In this document: positions 11,151-23,103 of the stretch, piece after piece
Layout of the letters: every line of letters starts with the position of its first letter
Position numbering within the stretch: position 1 is the first letter of the stretch
Assembly: GCA_020055645.1 (NCBI GenBank)
Contig: CM034546.1
Location: 60,326,001 to 60,390,000, forward strand
Source: Tomocerus qinae
Taxonomy: Eukaryota > Arthropoda > Collembola > Entomobryomorpha > Tomoceridae
Reading direction: 5' to 3'
Length of the DNA: 64,000 nt
Program-made: the position numbers and the translations under genes
Notes under the pieces: model-generated
Told to the model about the DNA's origin: nothing
What the model saw: only the letters and a program-made list of their open reading frames with translations
The model's database searches: none

Positions 11151-11617
11151 AATATAATAGTGAAGAGATCATTTACGTTTGTATGCACCAGGACTTTAAG
11201 ATCCCGGTACCTTAGATTTGGAAATCTCTGATGATCATCAAAATGCATGTAGAAATTGATTTACAACTCTTGGAATTCTGTCTAAAGTTCTTAATCGATT
11301 TTCTTGTGTGGTACATTTTTAGAATCCTGAATATAATGTCGACCATCACAATGTATAAAATATACGATGTACATTAATGGTATAATAGTATGCTCATGCA
11401 GTTAATCCAATACTCAAAAAATATTCCAAAATTTCATCTTACTACTACCTAGGGTCAATAGACATCGAAAAAAACGTAATTTCCAGTGTAACAGGCTCCG
11501 CGTACTGACTAATTTCCACAGTTTAGCTCCGGCAATTAGCCACGCCCCGAATGGATCGGGACATTCTATCATCTATTATGAGGAGTCTGGGTCACCAGAG
11601 AGCTGATTAGACTGAAT

Positions 11618-12134
11618 TGTAGGACAAATACCCCTTTCTCTACCCATGATTCGTACTCAGTTCACTTTTAATGCCAGGATTTATGATCGGAATGTGAGGA
11701 AAGGACTACACGAGAGAACAATAGGATTTGGACACAGGCAAATGTATAAGTTTATTGTAACTGAAAGATGACTCGATCCAATTTACTCTAAGTTCCCAGA
11801 CACAGAATATTCCCGACCAGGACTAACCGAAGTCGCACCGTGATCCATACAGCAACACGACCAAAACCCTCCAAAAGCTCGACAAAGACTGGTCAACACC
11901 CAGACTGAGACTAACTGTAGTATCACAGATTCCTAGTGTGACACTCTGTGGGAGTTGGGAGGTGAATTAGAATATTAGTGATATGATGATGACGTGGGTG
12001 GTGATGGGCCGATGAGGATGGCACTCCTCATATACTCCCCCCGACAAAGTCCCCACTAACGACTGTGGTGGACATAGGAAAACAATGATAAGGTTAAAAT
12101 AGATCAAAATAAGTTTCCCAGTCCCCGTCTTACA
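11618..12134 (-). mobile_element. Solo LTR of an LTR retrotransposon
   Basis: Read on the minus strand, 517 bp starts TGTAAGAC and ends GTCCTACA, the TG...CA boundaries of an LTR with short inverted ends. It contains a TATA-like GTATATGAGG segment near its first third and an AATAAA (AATAAACTTATAC) in its last third, in the order expected for U3-R-U5. Flanks are TGAAT (11,613-11,617) and TAAAT (12,135-12,139), a 5-bp duplication with one mismatch. No adjacent gag/pol, so it is probably a recombination product. Confidence 0.55.
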
Positions 12135-12236
12135 TAAATTCTTACATAAATCAAAATCTATCACAATTTTCGTTATACATATTTAACAATACCTCACGAA
12201 TGTTAGTGTAGTATATAATTGTGTTATACGTGCATG

Positions 12237-12856
12237 CAAGGACGTATTTAGGGGGGGTGCTAGGGTGCTTAAGCACCCCCTAAATATTTGGAAAACACAC
12301 TAGATATTATCGTGTTTTCCCCATTCATTTAATATTTAATTATTTAATTCCAAATTGGAAGGAACATATTTTTTTCTCATATGACACAATTGCATTATTT
12401 TATTTTCGAGCATTTTCGAATTTGTTTGAGCATTTTTAATCTGTATATAATCTATTTGAGAATTGTCAAATCCTTTCTTTCCTATATTGAACCTTAGTAT
12501 CTGAAATTATCAGATATTATATGGTTACAAAATGGAAATGCAACTAGCAATTGGCCACTTTTAAAACGAGGTTTTCTGTTTAAATCACCTGAAGTTAAAT
12601 GCGCCAAACTAAGTGGGTGATGACAGATAAATCATGTATTTAGAAGGGGTATTTAATTGTACTGAACCCCACCGCAATAAATCTCGATATAAAGAGGATT
12701 TGAAAAAGTACAATAAAAATCGCAAATTTTTTCGCGCTTCGCGCGAAAATGTCTTATTTTTACCAATATACTGTGATGTTCTAATTTCTTTGATTTATGC
12801 AGTACTCATTTTTAGAAATTAGCACCCCCTAGATCCAATTTCTAGATACGCCCTTG
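12237..12856. mobile_element. hAT-like non-autonomous element with perfect 8-bp target duplication
   Basis: The 620-bp element starts CAAGGACGTATTTAGGGGG and ends CTAGATACGCCCTTG (inverted: CAAGGGCGTATCTAG). It is flanked by perfect 8-bp repeats CGTGCATG (12,229-12,236 and 12,857-12,864). Both ends carry a GGGGGTGC motif next to the terminal repeat, and a GGGTGCTTAAGCACCC palindrome follows the left end. The interior is AT-rich without a transposase. A relative with the same TIR style is at 29,249-29,407. Confidence 0.85.
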
Positions 12857-13189
12857 CGTGCATGATGTGTAATTGTTCAAAATGGTATATACATGCATTA
12901 CATAATACATAAATTAATTGTAATATCGTAAATTTTTGCCTTTATCATTGAATGTGTCCTTATATCATTCTATACAAATGTTCATAATTATTTTAACAAA
13001 TAGTCCTAATTAGTTTTAGTGTGTTAGTGTTCCTGTAAATTAATATATTGTAATTGAAAATGAAATGAATTGTATATACATATCGTCAAAAATTTTGTGT
13101 AAGCTGAGCAATTTGCCCAAGTTATAGTTTTTAGACTCGCAGGTAAGAAAGGATTTTTTAAGATGTTGTCGTCTTGACGTAGTCCGTTG

Positions 13190-13340
13190 TCTCCTGATGA
13201 TCTGGTTCGATTGACATAGGTGTTGGTGTCCTCCTAGATTAACTCGTTCGAATGACATCAGTGCAGTTGTCCTCCAAGACTAGCTCGTTCGAATGACATC
13301 AGTGTAGTTGTCCAAGATTAACTCGTTCGAATGGAATCTC
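13190..13340. repeat. About 43-bp repeat, 3-4 copies
   Basis: CTCGTTCGAATGACATCAGTG followed by AGTTGTCC recurs near 13,240, 13,285 and 13,322, with a weaker copy at 13,195. The sequence on either side (12,865-13,190 and 13,340-13,920) holds no gene I can recognise. Confidence 0.75.
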
Positions 13341-13929
13341 TGTAGACGTTTCCTTCCATTTAGTAGTTTTATTGTTGTCGAAGATGCAGTAATTAAAGAG
13401 TTTCGCAACCAAGAGCTCGTAAGTTTTCAGTTTGCCAAAATCAAAGATGTTCCTGCCTGAATTTTCCAATAGTATATTTTCCATCAAATAATTGCTAATA
13501 TTTCTGTATAGTGTTGATACATTAAACTCGTTGCTTTAGCTTGTTAGTGTAGAGATTGTGATCACACAATTTTGTGCTATCTCGCGTATTTGTTGGTCTA
13601 ATTGAACTGGTTGTTTGATGTTTTCCTCCAAAGGTGGCTGATACTGTTTTCAGTTAGTGGAATGAAGTAGTTGTAAGATTAGATTAGACTTGCGACTTCC
13701 CGCAAAATTTGTAGAAACGTTAGCTGTCTTCCATAGCTCTTAATTATTCTTCTTCGTACCGGCACCTTATAGTTATTGTTTGCTGAAATGGATGGTAAGT
13801 TAATGTCCTTCCGTTTAATGGAAATGTAGAACTTCGTATACTTAGGTAAACACGCCTATGCCATCTTCCGATGCATCCGTAATCTCACGTATATTCAGCA
13901 GTTGTCCTTTGTAGACACTGTAAACGCTA

Positions 13930-14870
13930 GTATTTAAGCATAGTGAACATGTTAAACCTTTTAAAATGGTGTCAGTATAATAGGATAGTTAAACTGTACT
14001 AGAATAGGTCTAATGTACCCTTACGGCAGGTCTTATACAGTACATAGTAAAGTATTGTAACCAGGCATAATACATAGTAAAGAACGGTAGCCACAATTTT
14101 GAACATCACAGTCAAGAAGTGTAACTGCAAATTTTTTACATGGTAACGTAGCGTCAACTCTCTATTAAAGACATTGAAATAGCGTCAACCCACTCCATAC
14201 ATATAGTAAAGTAGCGTCAACTCACTCTATACACATAGTAAAGTATGGTAACCTCACTAATATACACACAATAAAATAGCGTCAACTCAATGTTATACAT
14301 AGTCGAGTACGGTAACCTCACTAAATACACATGTAGTAAAGTGGCGTCAACTCACTGTTATACATAGTAAAGTGTGGTAACCTCACTAATACACATATAG
14401 TAAAGTAGCGTCAACTCACTGTATATATATAGTAAAGTATGGTCAACTCATTATTACACATAGTAAAGTATGGTCAACTCACTCTATACACATAGTAAAG
14501 TAGCGTCAACACACTGATTACATATAGTAAAGTAGGATCAACTCATTATTACACACAGTAAGTATGGTCAACTCACTAATACTCATACAAAAACCTACGG
14601 CAAGCCGTAACAGAAGCTCGCCTGATCAAAGGGGACCGTGTACATATTTTTTGGTGAAACAATTATAGAAATGCTGTTATACATAGTAAAGTGTGGTAAC
14701 CTTACTAATACACATATAGTAAAGTAGCGTCAACTCATTATTATACATAGTAAAGTGTGGTAACCTCACTAATACACATATAGTAAAGTAGTGTCAACTC
14801 ACTGATTACATATAGCGTAACGTCATTGGGTTAACATATTTTCTAGTCACCACACTGTGTTGACTGGTAT
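13930..14870. repeat. Minisatellite, AGTAAAGTAGCGTCAACTCA units
   Basis: Alternating units of about 30-35 bp read 'TACACATAGTAAAGTAGCGTCAACTCACT' or 'TATGGTAACCTCACTAA'. The array is interrupted at about 14,585-14,675 by a block (CCTACGGCAAGCCGTAACAG...) also present at 39,145-39,190, then resumes. The unit variants are interspersed, suggesting higher-order duplication. Confidence 0.85.
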
Positions 14871-14879
14871 TAAAGTGTA

Positions 14880-15490
14880 ACCACATTGTGTTGACTGTGT
14901 TTACAATAGTTGTAACTTATTGGAAGGTAATACATGATATTTATATTTGTGTACTTAACATCACTCATGACTGCTTTGAGTCCATCTGACTCCACTAACG
15001 GTATTATTTGTTTACTAACAATTATTTAGCAATCTTTAACACTTTCGCTGATAATACTGTATTCACTTGCGAATCAATTATGAAGAAAATTAGTTTGACA
15101 ATAGAAAAATTGAATTTGTCCATAACCATAAAAGTTTATACAATTACAATACTCCAAACCAAAAATGAAAGTTACAATATAGTGTTTACGCAATAAGTAT
15201 GAAAAATGTTGTCCTGATTGACTTTTAGTGTCTGTACTGTTACAATGAATATAATTTAATTCAGTATACGTTTATCGTCAAGGAAAATAGCTTCTATTAC
15301 CCAGGTATACTGTAATGACTTTCTTCTGTAACTTAACTTTACCTTTAACTGACTATGTATTCTGAGCTTATGCACCTTGGAAATTCTAAATATACATTAA
15401 AACTTAAACTTTCTTAGCTTCAAGTAATACAACAATTCTGCTGATGTAACCCTCTGAGAACGCTTCTCCCGAAATACGCTCGGCCACATC
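14880..15490. other. No gene recognised
   Basis: AT-rich sequence with a 62-codon open frame (15,008-15,196, +) of low-complexity Ile/Thr/Asn composition, which I do not consider coding. Confidence 0.5.
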
Positions 15491-15799
15491 ATGTCAGCAG
15501 CAACTCCAAGACCTCATTGAGCGCCGCAACCTTTGCGCTGCCCAATGTGACATAGTTAACCAAGTCCGAGAACGACAATTTCGTTTCATTCTTCTACTCT
15601 CTTCCTGATGTCCTATGATTCGCATTCGGTAAACTTCTCCTATGAAAATCTTCAAGTGTTCGCTCTTCTTTGATACTAGCTTGCTAGCCGTCCCGCTTGC
15701 ATCTTTCTTCTTTGTGATACTCACCAGTTGTTTACTCGTTTCGTTTAGAACAGTTCCAGTAACCACATAGCTGAAACATCTCTTCATAACTTCCAGTAT

Positions 15800-16366
15800 C
15801 TATATTTCTTGCTCCTTAAAAATTTTCCCAGCAAAATTAATCGTTAACTCGTTGCTAATATCCATTGCAGACATGCTAAATTCGCTGTCTGCGTTAAGCT
15901 TCTGTGGAATCGTCCCACATTGCTCGTTTCCTGTTATCCAACTCCTAATAGCCCCTAAATGATTCCATTTCGTTTTAACCGTTTCCCAAATATCTGTAGT
16001 AGGAATTTCACCCGCAAACTTGATTTCTGATACTTCAATCGTATACGATTCTGATTCCCTGAAATTAGAGTGGATGCCCATTTCTGTGATACACACATCG
16101 TTGTTTGTCCGAGAACTCTCGGCAAACTGTAAATCTTCATTCTTTTCAATTTCTTTATTCTCTGACATTAATGATTCAATTGATGATGGGCTGCAGTCCC
16201 AAGCATCCGTGATTTCCAAATTTTCATTTGTTCCATAATTTTCTCTTTTCTTTAGAATCCCCAAATTTACCATTTCCGAATTGCAAACTTCGTAATCGTC
16301 CTTATTCCCTAACTCCTTTACTTCACTTAATGTTGAGTCGCGATCCCAAACATCACTGTTTCCCAA
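15800..16366 (-). CDS. Unrecognised acidic protein or exon, 188 residues
   Basis: A 188-codon frame on the minus strand, long for this AT-rich context and not built from tandem DNA repeats. The product is acidic and Ser/Asn/Glu-rich, probably disordered. It has three spaced copies of an Asp-x-Trp-(Asp/Glu) motif (SDVWDRDS, TDAWDCSP, TDIWETVK), which suggests internal duplication of a short linear motif. The frame stops at 15,800. Downstream (15,494-15,787) other frames carry plausible but unassigned peptide, so this may be one exon of a larger gene or an ageing reading frame. I recognise no domain. The upstream edge has no clear promoter. Neighbour on the opposite strand is the Helitron helicase relic at 16,440. 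Confidence 0.35.
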   Translation of the reverse strand: MGNSDVWDRDSTLSEVKELGNKDDYEVCNSEMVNLGILKKRENYGTNENLEITDAWDCSPSSIESLMSENKEIEKNEDLQFAESSRTNNDVCITEMGIHSNFRESESYTIEVSEIKFAGEIPTTDIWETVKTKWNHLGAIRSWITGNEQCGTIPQKLNADSEFSMSAMDISNELTINFAGKIFKEQEI

Positions 16367-16439
16367 ATTATTTGCCGGTTGTTAAAAATAGATATTGACA
16401 AAAGACTAAAGAAGCATGTGTTAAATATAGTTCTTCTAT

Positions 16440-17115
16440 ATTTTTTCAAGTTGCAGCTCAAATCTAACATGAGAGCAAGTGGAGATTTGAATTTTGGTAA
16501 ATGGTTGCTTTGGGTGAAGACAATCCGAATTTATTTCAAAAGATCTTATTGACGATATATATGGATTAAATATTTCTTCTCTTTCTACAGATGATATACC
16601 TGATCGAGCAATTTTATATCCTAAAAATGAGAATAGTTTACTATTAAACGAAGATATTTTAAACAGACTTGAGGGGATACAGACACCATTTACAGTATTG
16701 ACAAAATTATTTCAGATGATCCTGTAGAGGCAGTTCAAAATCATGTAGAATTAACGCCATCTGGTATGCCTCCACATAAAGTTGTTGTGTAATGCTATTA
16801 AGGAATCGCCATCCTAAACAAGGGTTGTGTAACGGTACCAGACTCATAAGTAAAAGAATTACACCAAATGTTTTAGATTGCAAGATTTTAAAAGGCGAGT
16901 CAAAAGAAAGTAGAGTATTTACTCCAAAAACAAGCCTTGACCCCTCAGATACTGATATGCCTTTTAAGTTTAGTAGAAAGCAATTTCCAAAATGTCTGGC
17001 ATATAAAATGACCATTACCAAGTCTTAAAGACTGACATTAAATTTTGTAGGAATTTTCCTACCAAAGTCAGATTTTACTCATGAACAATTGTATACGCCT
17101 TCTCTAGATGCAAAT
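16440..17115 (+). pseudogene. Decayed Helitron helicase (RepHel, PIF1-like C-terminal part)
   Basis: Translating across frames gives the ordered motifs of the C-terminal part of Helitron/PIF1 helicases. These are 'NMRASGDLNFGKWLL' (about 16,465-16,510), 'RAILYPKNE' (16,605-16,630), a SDDPVEAVQ segment (about 16,710), PPHK (about 16,770), 'MLLRNRHPKQGLCNGTRL' (16,790-16,845), 'PSDTDMPFKFSRKQFP' (16,938-16,990), 'TITKS' (helicase motif V/VI area, 17,012) and 'VGIFLP...THEQLY' (about 17,045-17,095). Several frameshifts and stops break it, so it is inactive. The enzyme unwinds DNA during rolling-circle Helitron transposition. It is the only trace here of an autonomous partner for the short Helitron copies in this window. 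Confidence 0.75.
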
Positions 17116-17375
17116 TCAAAAATAACATAAACAAGTTTTAATAACAAGTTTTAATCGGCAACACAGCGTTAAACGTGTACCGGTTAAATGTCAATGAATT
17201 TCACCTTACTAATAATGTTGTGTATCAAGATTTACTTGAATGAATAAATTTATGTTATAGTTTGGTTGTTATTTTCATCTTAATCTTAATTTCTTTTATA
17301 TAGATTACCAGGGAAAGATTTTTTTGTTCTCATTATGAATACTTAAATAAAATATCCTTTATATAGAATATTTAA

Positions 17376-18720
17376 ATGCTACAGTTTAAAGTTGTACTCC
17401 CCACTGTCTATAAAGTCTTGCTATTGTACTCCACACTCACTCCATATTGTACTACGCACTCATTCTACATTCTACTACAAATTTATTCCATATTCTACTC
17501 CACACTTATTCCATATTCTATTCCACACTTATTTCATATTCTACTACAAATTTATTGCATATTCTACTCCACACTTATTCCATATTATACCCCACAGTTA
17601 TTCCATATTCTATTCCACACTTATTCCATATTCTACTCCACACTTATTCCATATTCTACTCCACACTTATTCCATATTCTACTCCACACTTATTCCACAT
17701 TCTACTCCACACTTATTCCATATTCTATTTCACACTTATTCCATATTCAACTCCACACTTATTCCATATTCTATTTCACACTTATTCCATATTCAACTCC
17801 ACACTTATTCCATATTCTATTTCACACTTATTCCATATTCAACTCCACACTCTCTCCATATTCTACTACAAATTTATTGCATATTCTACTCCACATTTAT
17901 TGCATATTCTACTCCACATTTATTGCATATTCTACTCCACATTTATTGCATATTCTACTCCACATTTATTTCATATTCTACTACAAATTTTTTTGTATAT
18001 TCTACTCCAGACTTATTCCATATTCAACTCCACACTCTCTCCATATTCTACTACAAATTTATTGCATATTCTAATCTACACTCATTTCATATTCTACTAC
18101 AAATTTATTGCATATTCTACTCCACACTTATTCCATATTATACCCCACAGTTATTCCATATTCTACTCCACACTTATTCCATATTCTACTCCACACTTAT
18201 TCCATATTCTACTCCACACTTATTCCATATTCTACTCCACACTTATTCCATATTATACTCCACAATTACTCCATATTCTACTCAGCACTTCCTTCATATT
18301 TTACTCCGCACTTCATATTCTACTCCACACTTCATAATCTACTCCACACTTACTCCATATTCTACTCCACACTAACTCCATATTCTACTCCATACTTATT
18401 CAATATTCTACTCCATACTTATTCAATATTCTACTCCATACTTATTCAATATTCTACTCCATACTTATTCAATATTCTACTCCATACTTATTCAATATTC
18501 TACTCCATACTTATTCAATATTCTACTCCATACTTATTCAATATTCTACTCCATACTTATTCAATATTCTACTCCATACTTATTCAATATTCTACTCCAT
18601 ATTTATTCAATATGCTACTCCTTACTAATTCCATATTCTGTATTCTACTCCACACGTACTACATATTTTATTCCGTACTTACTCCATATTCTACTCTACA
18701 CATCATTCCCCATTGATCAG
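17376..18720. repeat. 23-bp satellite, over 50 copies
   Basis: Tandem units of TTATTCCATATTCTACTCCACAC and close variants (ACTACAAATTTATTGCATATT; TTATTCAATATTCTACTCCATAC from 18,390 to 18,600). Because 23 is not divisible by three and the consensus lacks stops on the + strand, all three + frames stay open for hundreds of codons (Tyr/Ser/Thr/His/Phe-rich). I do not regard any of them as a gene. Variant blocks form homogeneous sub-arrays, a sign of local expansion. Confidence 0.97.
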
Positions 18721-19375
18721 AATAACGTTTACAAATTTTACACTTCAAAATATAGACATTTTTTAAGCAATGCAATCGTTCTGGTAATACCCCGTCCGTA
18801 GGACGGATAACTTTACTAGTTATGAATGGATGGAGTTTGCGGGAATTTTTGATTTCGAGTGACATCCTTTGATGTCATAATTAGGGTTTTATATGGGATT
18901 TACGTACTGTTCTCCTCGGTGATGACATTGGGTGGGCCTCCAATTTCCTTTTTGGGCGCCCGGGTGGCGCCTCTCAAAAATATGACGATTTTAGCGAATC
19001 TAATGCCTGTCGTACGGCTTCGGAGCCCAAAACATCTGACTTAGGGCGGGAAGTTCGGTAAAGGCACCCACGGTCACCAACACGGAGGACCGACCCCGAA
19101 GAAATTGCAGACCCGACATCGGATGAGGTCACATCTCCATTGGCGATAAAAATAACAGCTAGTGTTCGACCGAACCTTCTCTATATACTATCTTTGACTT
19201 CAACAGTAGGAAACCTAATTTTCACCATCCTGAACATTTCACAAATTTAAAAAATACCTCGACACAGTAATTTCGCGAAGTTATTCTATATTCTAGTTTT
19301 TTGGTGTTGTTTCACATAGCCCTGATATACTGAAAACTGATATTTTTGACTAGTGCTAGTTAGTGCGCTAGTTAA
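18720..19375. other. No gene recognised
   Basis: A somewhat more GC-rich stretch (18,910-19,110). It has open frames of about 60 codons but no recognisable domain or repeats. Confidence 0.5.
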
Positions 19376-20382
19376 TCTCTATATTATAATCGTAGACTTG
19401 ATAAAGCAATAAATTTACCTATCTATATATCTATGTATGTATGTTTGTATGTATGTCTGGTAGGGTGTTCGTAAAAGCAAAATGTCATGAAATTTGGAAA
19501 CGAGTGTTGAAAGTATAATAAGCTGCTGCCCTAGCAGCATACCAAAATTCAAATAGAATTGTTTCATAATATGTACATTTGTACCATGCAACTGTAAGAA
19601 GTGTCAACTGCGTGAAAAGTGTTTTTTTACTGTACTATTTACATTTTGCACTTTCAATTCATTTTTTGCTGATTTTTGACGAAAACACGAGTTACCAAAT
19701 TCTCTTCTGTCTGCTATCAAAAGGAATACTCATCTTTCTGATCTGAAAATTAGCAACTGTGAATCTATACCTCTACATTGTCCTCAAAACTAAAACTGCT
19801 GCTGATTTAAATGAATATAAGGCTCATATAAGGCTCATTATAAGGCTCATTGTAACTGTAAGTGATTAAACGTATTATGGTAAAATTTTAATTTAATACA
19901 CTTCTAATAAGATTTGGAAAATGAGGTTTCATGTTGCTTATTTGAAACCAATTGTTAATTTTAGCTTATAATAATCTCCTTTGTATTTGAATAATATTTT
20001 CTGCATTTAAAAGTCGAAGTGTATTTTCTGTTCAATCAAAAAGATTCAATGTGTTTACCATTGGCTAATGACTTTCCAACAAATGGTCCAATAATTATAA
20101 ATATTATATAATAATTACATATAATAATTATAATTTTATATATATTGTCCAACTCCAACATGGTTGGACAATAAATAATGTTACCATATTTATTGTAAAA
20201 TATTGGGTAATAGCAAAAGGAAAAGTCACAATATTACTGATTACCGAGTAAAAAGCGAAGATCTTATACACATAAATATATTATTATATATGGAGATACA
20301 CCAATAATTTGTGATTACGGTTACATGTAGGATTTTGAATTTAATAGTTGTGCTAGATTCATTTCTTTGCTGGGTTCACTAG
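19376..20382 (+). mobile_element. Non-autonomous Helitron
   Basis: The 1,007-bp element starts TCTCTATATTATAATCG after an A and ends GCTGGGTTCACTAG before a T, satisfying the Helitron 5'-TC, CTRR-3' and A/T insertion rules. The 5' region has the typical ATCTATGTATGTATG run. It shares GATAAAGCAATAAATTTA with the 5' end of the copy at 41,073 and its 3' end with the copies at 52,715 and 60,518. The interior is AT-rich and non-coding. Confidence 0.8.
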
Positions 20383-20589
20383 TAATAATAAAGTGCACAG
20401 AAAAATAGAACTAAAAATGTCCACGGATGATCTATTTTTTTTCATTTTCCTATATCAAATAATGTCTGTTATCCGAACTCAGTAAACCTTTTATGTCACG
20501 ATTGTGATCGAAAATGTCGTGTTAAGTTAAAACCCAAACCCAAACCTAGAATCTTGCCAAAGATGGGGAAACCAAAGTTCAACATGAGA

Positions 20590-21900
20590 GGGGTTGTCAG
20601 AAATTATTCCTAACGTTGTACCAAGTGGTAAAGGACGCTTCAATAACAAATTCCATAACGGTGCAGCGTGCGTGTGTGATACTTCCAACACATAGTTCAA
20701 AAAAATGCAACTTGAGACGGAATTTCAAGACTTGTATTCCAAACGGTGCATAGACTAAGTATTCATAGCAGAAAAAAGCTTTTTCTGCTATAAGACACAC
20801 AAAGTCCATTTACCAATCTGAAGGCAAATTTGAATGCCTATACTGCCAAACTATTGCGCCACGAATTGGCGCCTGTTCTCAAACTCCAATCCACCAGAGG
20901 TGGTCATAATTTAGTCATTGTCATTGGCTGTCAACTAGCCAATAGTAATGATTAAATTATGAGAGATGGCATCAAATATAACAAAGACTCTGGGCATATT
21001 AAGCTGTTTCAGGCTTAATCTTAGTATATGCAAACGGTGAAACTAAACATAAACAAAGCTTCCATCACAAATTCCAAAATGGTGCAACATAAGTGGGAGA
21101 ATTAAAACACATACTCCAAAATGGTGCAGCATAACTGGGAGAATTAAAACGCATACTCTAAAATGGTGCAGCATAACTGGGAGAATTAAAACACATACTC
21201 TAAAATGGTGCAGCATAACTGGGAGAATTAAAACACAAACTCTAAAATGGTGCAGCATAAGTGGGATATTTGCAATACATATTCCAAAATGTTGCACCAT
21301 GAGGAGGGATTTAAGAACTAATTCCAAACAGTGTACCAAGGGTGGAGGAAACTTCCAACACAAATTCAAAAATGGTGAACCAAAAGTGGGAGACTTCCAA
21401 TACATATTCCAAAATGGTGAAGCAAAAGTGGGAGACATCCAACACATATTTCAAAATGGTGAAGCAAAAGTGGGAGACTTCCAACACATTCCAAAATGGT
21501 GAAGCAAAAGCGGGACACTTTCAACATATTCCAAAATGGTGAATCAAAAGTGGGACACTTTCAACACATTCCAAAATGATACAGCATAGGTAGGAGACTT
21601 CCCACACATATTCCAAAATGCTGCAGCATGAGGGTGGATTTCATAACCTATTTTAAAAGGTGTACCAAGGGCACAGAATGCTTCCAACAATAATTCCAAA
21701 ATGGTGCAGCATAAGTAGGAGACTTTCAACACATATTCCAAAATGCTGCAACATGAAGAAGAATTTAAAAACTAATTCCAAACAATGAACGAATAACATA
21801 GAAGGCTTCCATCACAAATTTTAAAATTTTGGAGCATAAATGTGAGACTTGAAACATTAAATCCAATATAGTGCAGAACGAGAGGCAGACTTACAACATA
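20590..21900. repeat. About 42-bp minisatellite, diverged
   Basis: Units 'CCAAAATGGTGCAGCATAA' plus 'GGGAGAATTAAAACACATACT' or 'GTGGGAGACTTCCAACACAT' recur from 21,060 to 21,760, with older copies at 20,600-20,740 and 21,780-21,900. Roughly 20,770-21,010 is non-repeated spacer. Open frames on both strands are by-products. Confidence 0.85.
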
Positions 21901-21904
21901 ATCA

Positions 21905-23100
21905 GGAACCAACATTTCAATGGACCCTTAAACTTTGCCATTCAATCCAATTACGAATTGGCAAAGACTTATTAAAGTCAACTTCAAGCAGTTTTATAGA
22001 TCAAAATTTATATTATAATCCTTAGTTTTAGCAACCACAGAATGTCGTGTTCTAGGAACCAAAACTTTAATAGACGTCCAGAGAAAGTAGATTTAACGCT
22101 CAGTTTAAAATGCTTTAATGCATCCAAATTGGATTTATATCAACTTTGAACTCTTAAAATGCTTCTTTATTGCAATAATTTTAAAATTTCGCTTTTTGGA
22201 ATAGTAATGTTTTTTACCTCGTTGTAGTGACTGGCGAGTCGCGAACATACATGTTGAAAAATGAAATATCATGACTAAAGTATAAACATAAACTGGTGCA
22301 CGCGCATTGAATAATTGATGTTTTTAATAATGTACCCCAAATTTGGAAATGTTAATTTAAACATTTATGCTATTTAAAATTTAATGTGATAAAACTTTTG
22401 CTTAATATAAATTTATTTATATCTAAATACATACTATTAAGTAACATATTATTGAAGATAATTAAAATTTATGTCAGTATATTGTCACATTTCATTGCTG
22501 TTATCTTTTATCTCACACTCACAGAACATGTAATAAACAATAAGTATTCAATAGTATTTTTTCAGAAATGATGTGTATAACTAATTATTTGTTTTCTGTT
22601 AAGTGGTGTTGAAATGAAATGAAAAGGTAGACCACTCGAATATACTAAAACCACTCTCATTCATTGTACCCCCTTTGTTGAATATATGTATCCCATGTTT
22701 TTGATTGTACTGAAAATGTGCAAATGTAACTGGGCCATACATTTTCATTTTGTTATAAAAATACATATGCATTTAATTGTTTTGCTTTGACCATAAGCCT
22801 ACCATATCCCAGTCCCAATACCATCCCATAGGAAATTATCTTGGATATACTGATTTCAAAACTTAATAAAAATCGACTCTCACCAATGGAAAGCCCCGAA
22901 GGTCGTATATCCTTATTTATTACTACCAGTCCCTGTGAGCATGGACTCACTCAAGTTCATAATATGGTGACGTTGATGAAAAACTAACTAAAACAATAAA
23001 TACCTACAATGCTATAGATATTACTGTTCATCCAAGATAATTAGGTAGTCCAAAATCTCGCCCGTCTTTGAAAGAAAGCATCGTACCGCAGTTACATGAG
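21905..23100. other. No gene; contains one dispersed repeat
   Basis: 22,082-22,196 (AAAATGCTTCTTTATTGCAATAATTTT and flanks) is about 85% identical to 30,893-31,003 in direct orientation, so it is part of an unidentified dispersed element. The rest is AT-rich with no recognisable coding potential. Confidence 0.5.
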
Positions 23101-23103
23101 TTA

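Noticed and set aside
17376..18716. Several long + strand open frames (up to 327 codons) rich in Tyr, Ser, His and Phe
   Set aside because: They are the same 23-bp satellite read in three frames; no start context, domain or codon bias.
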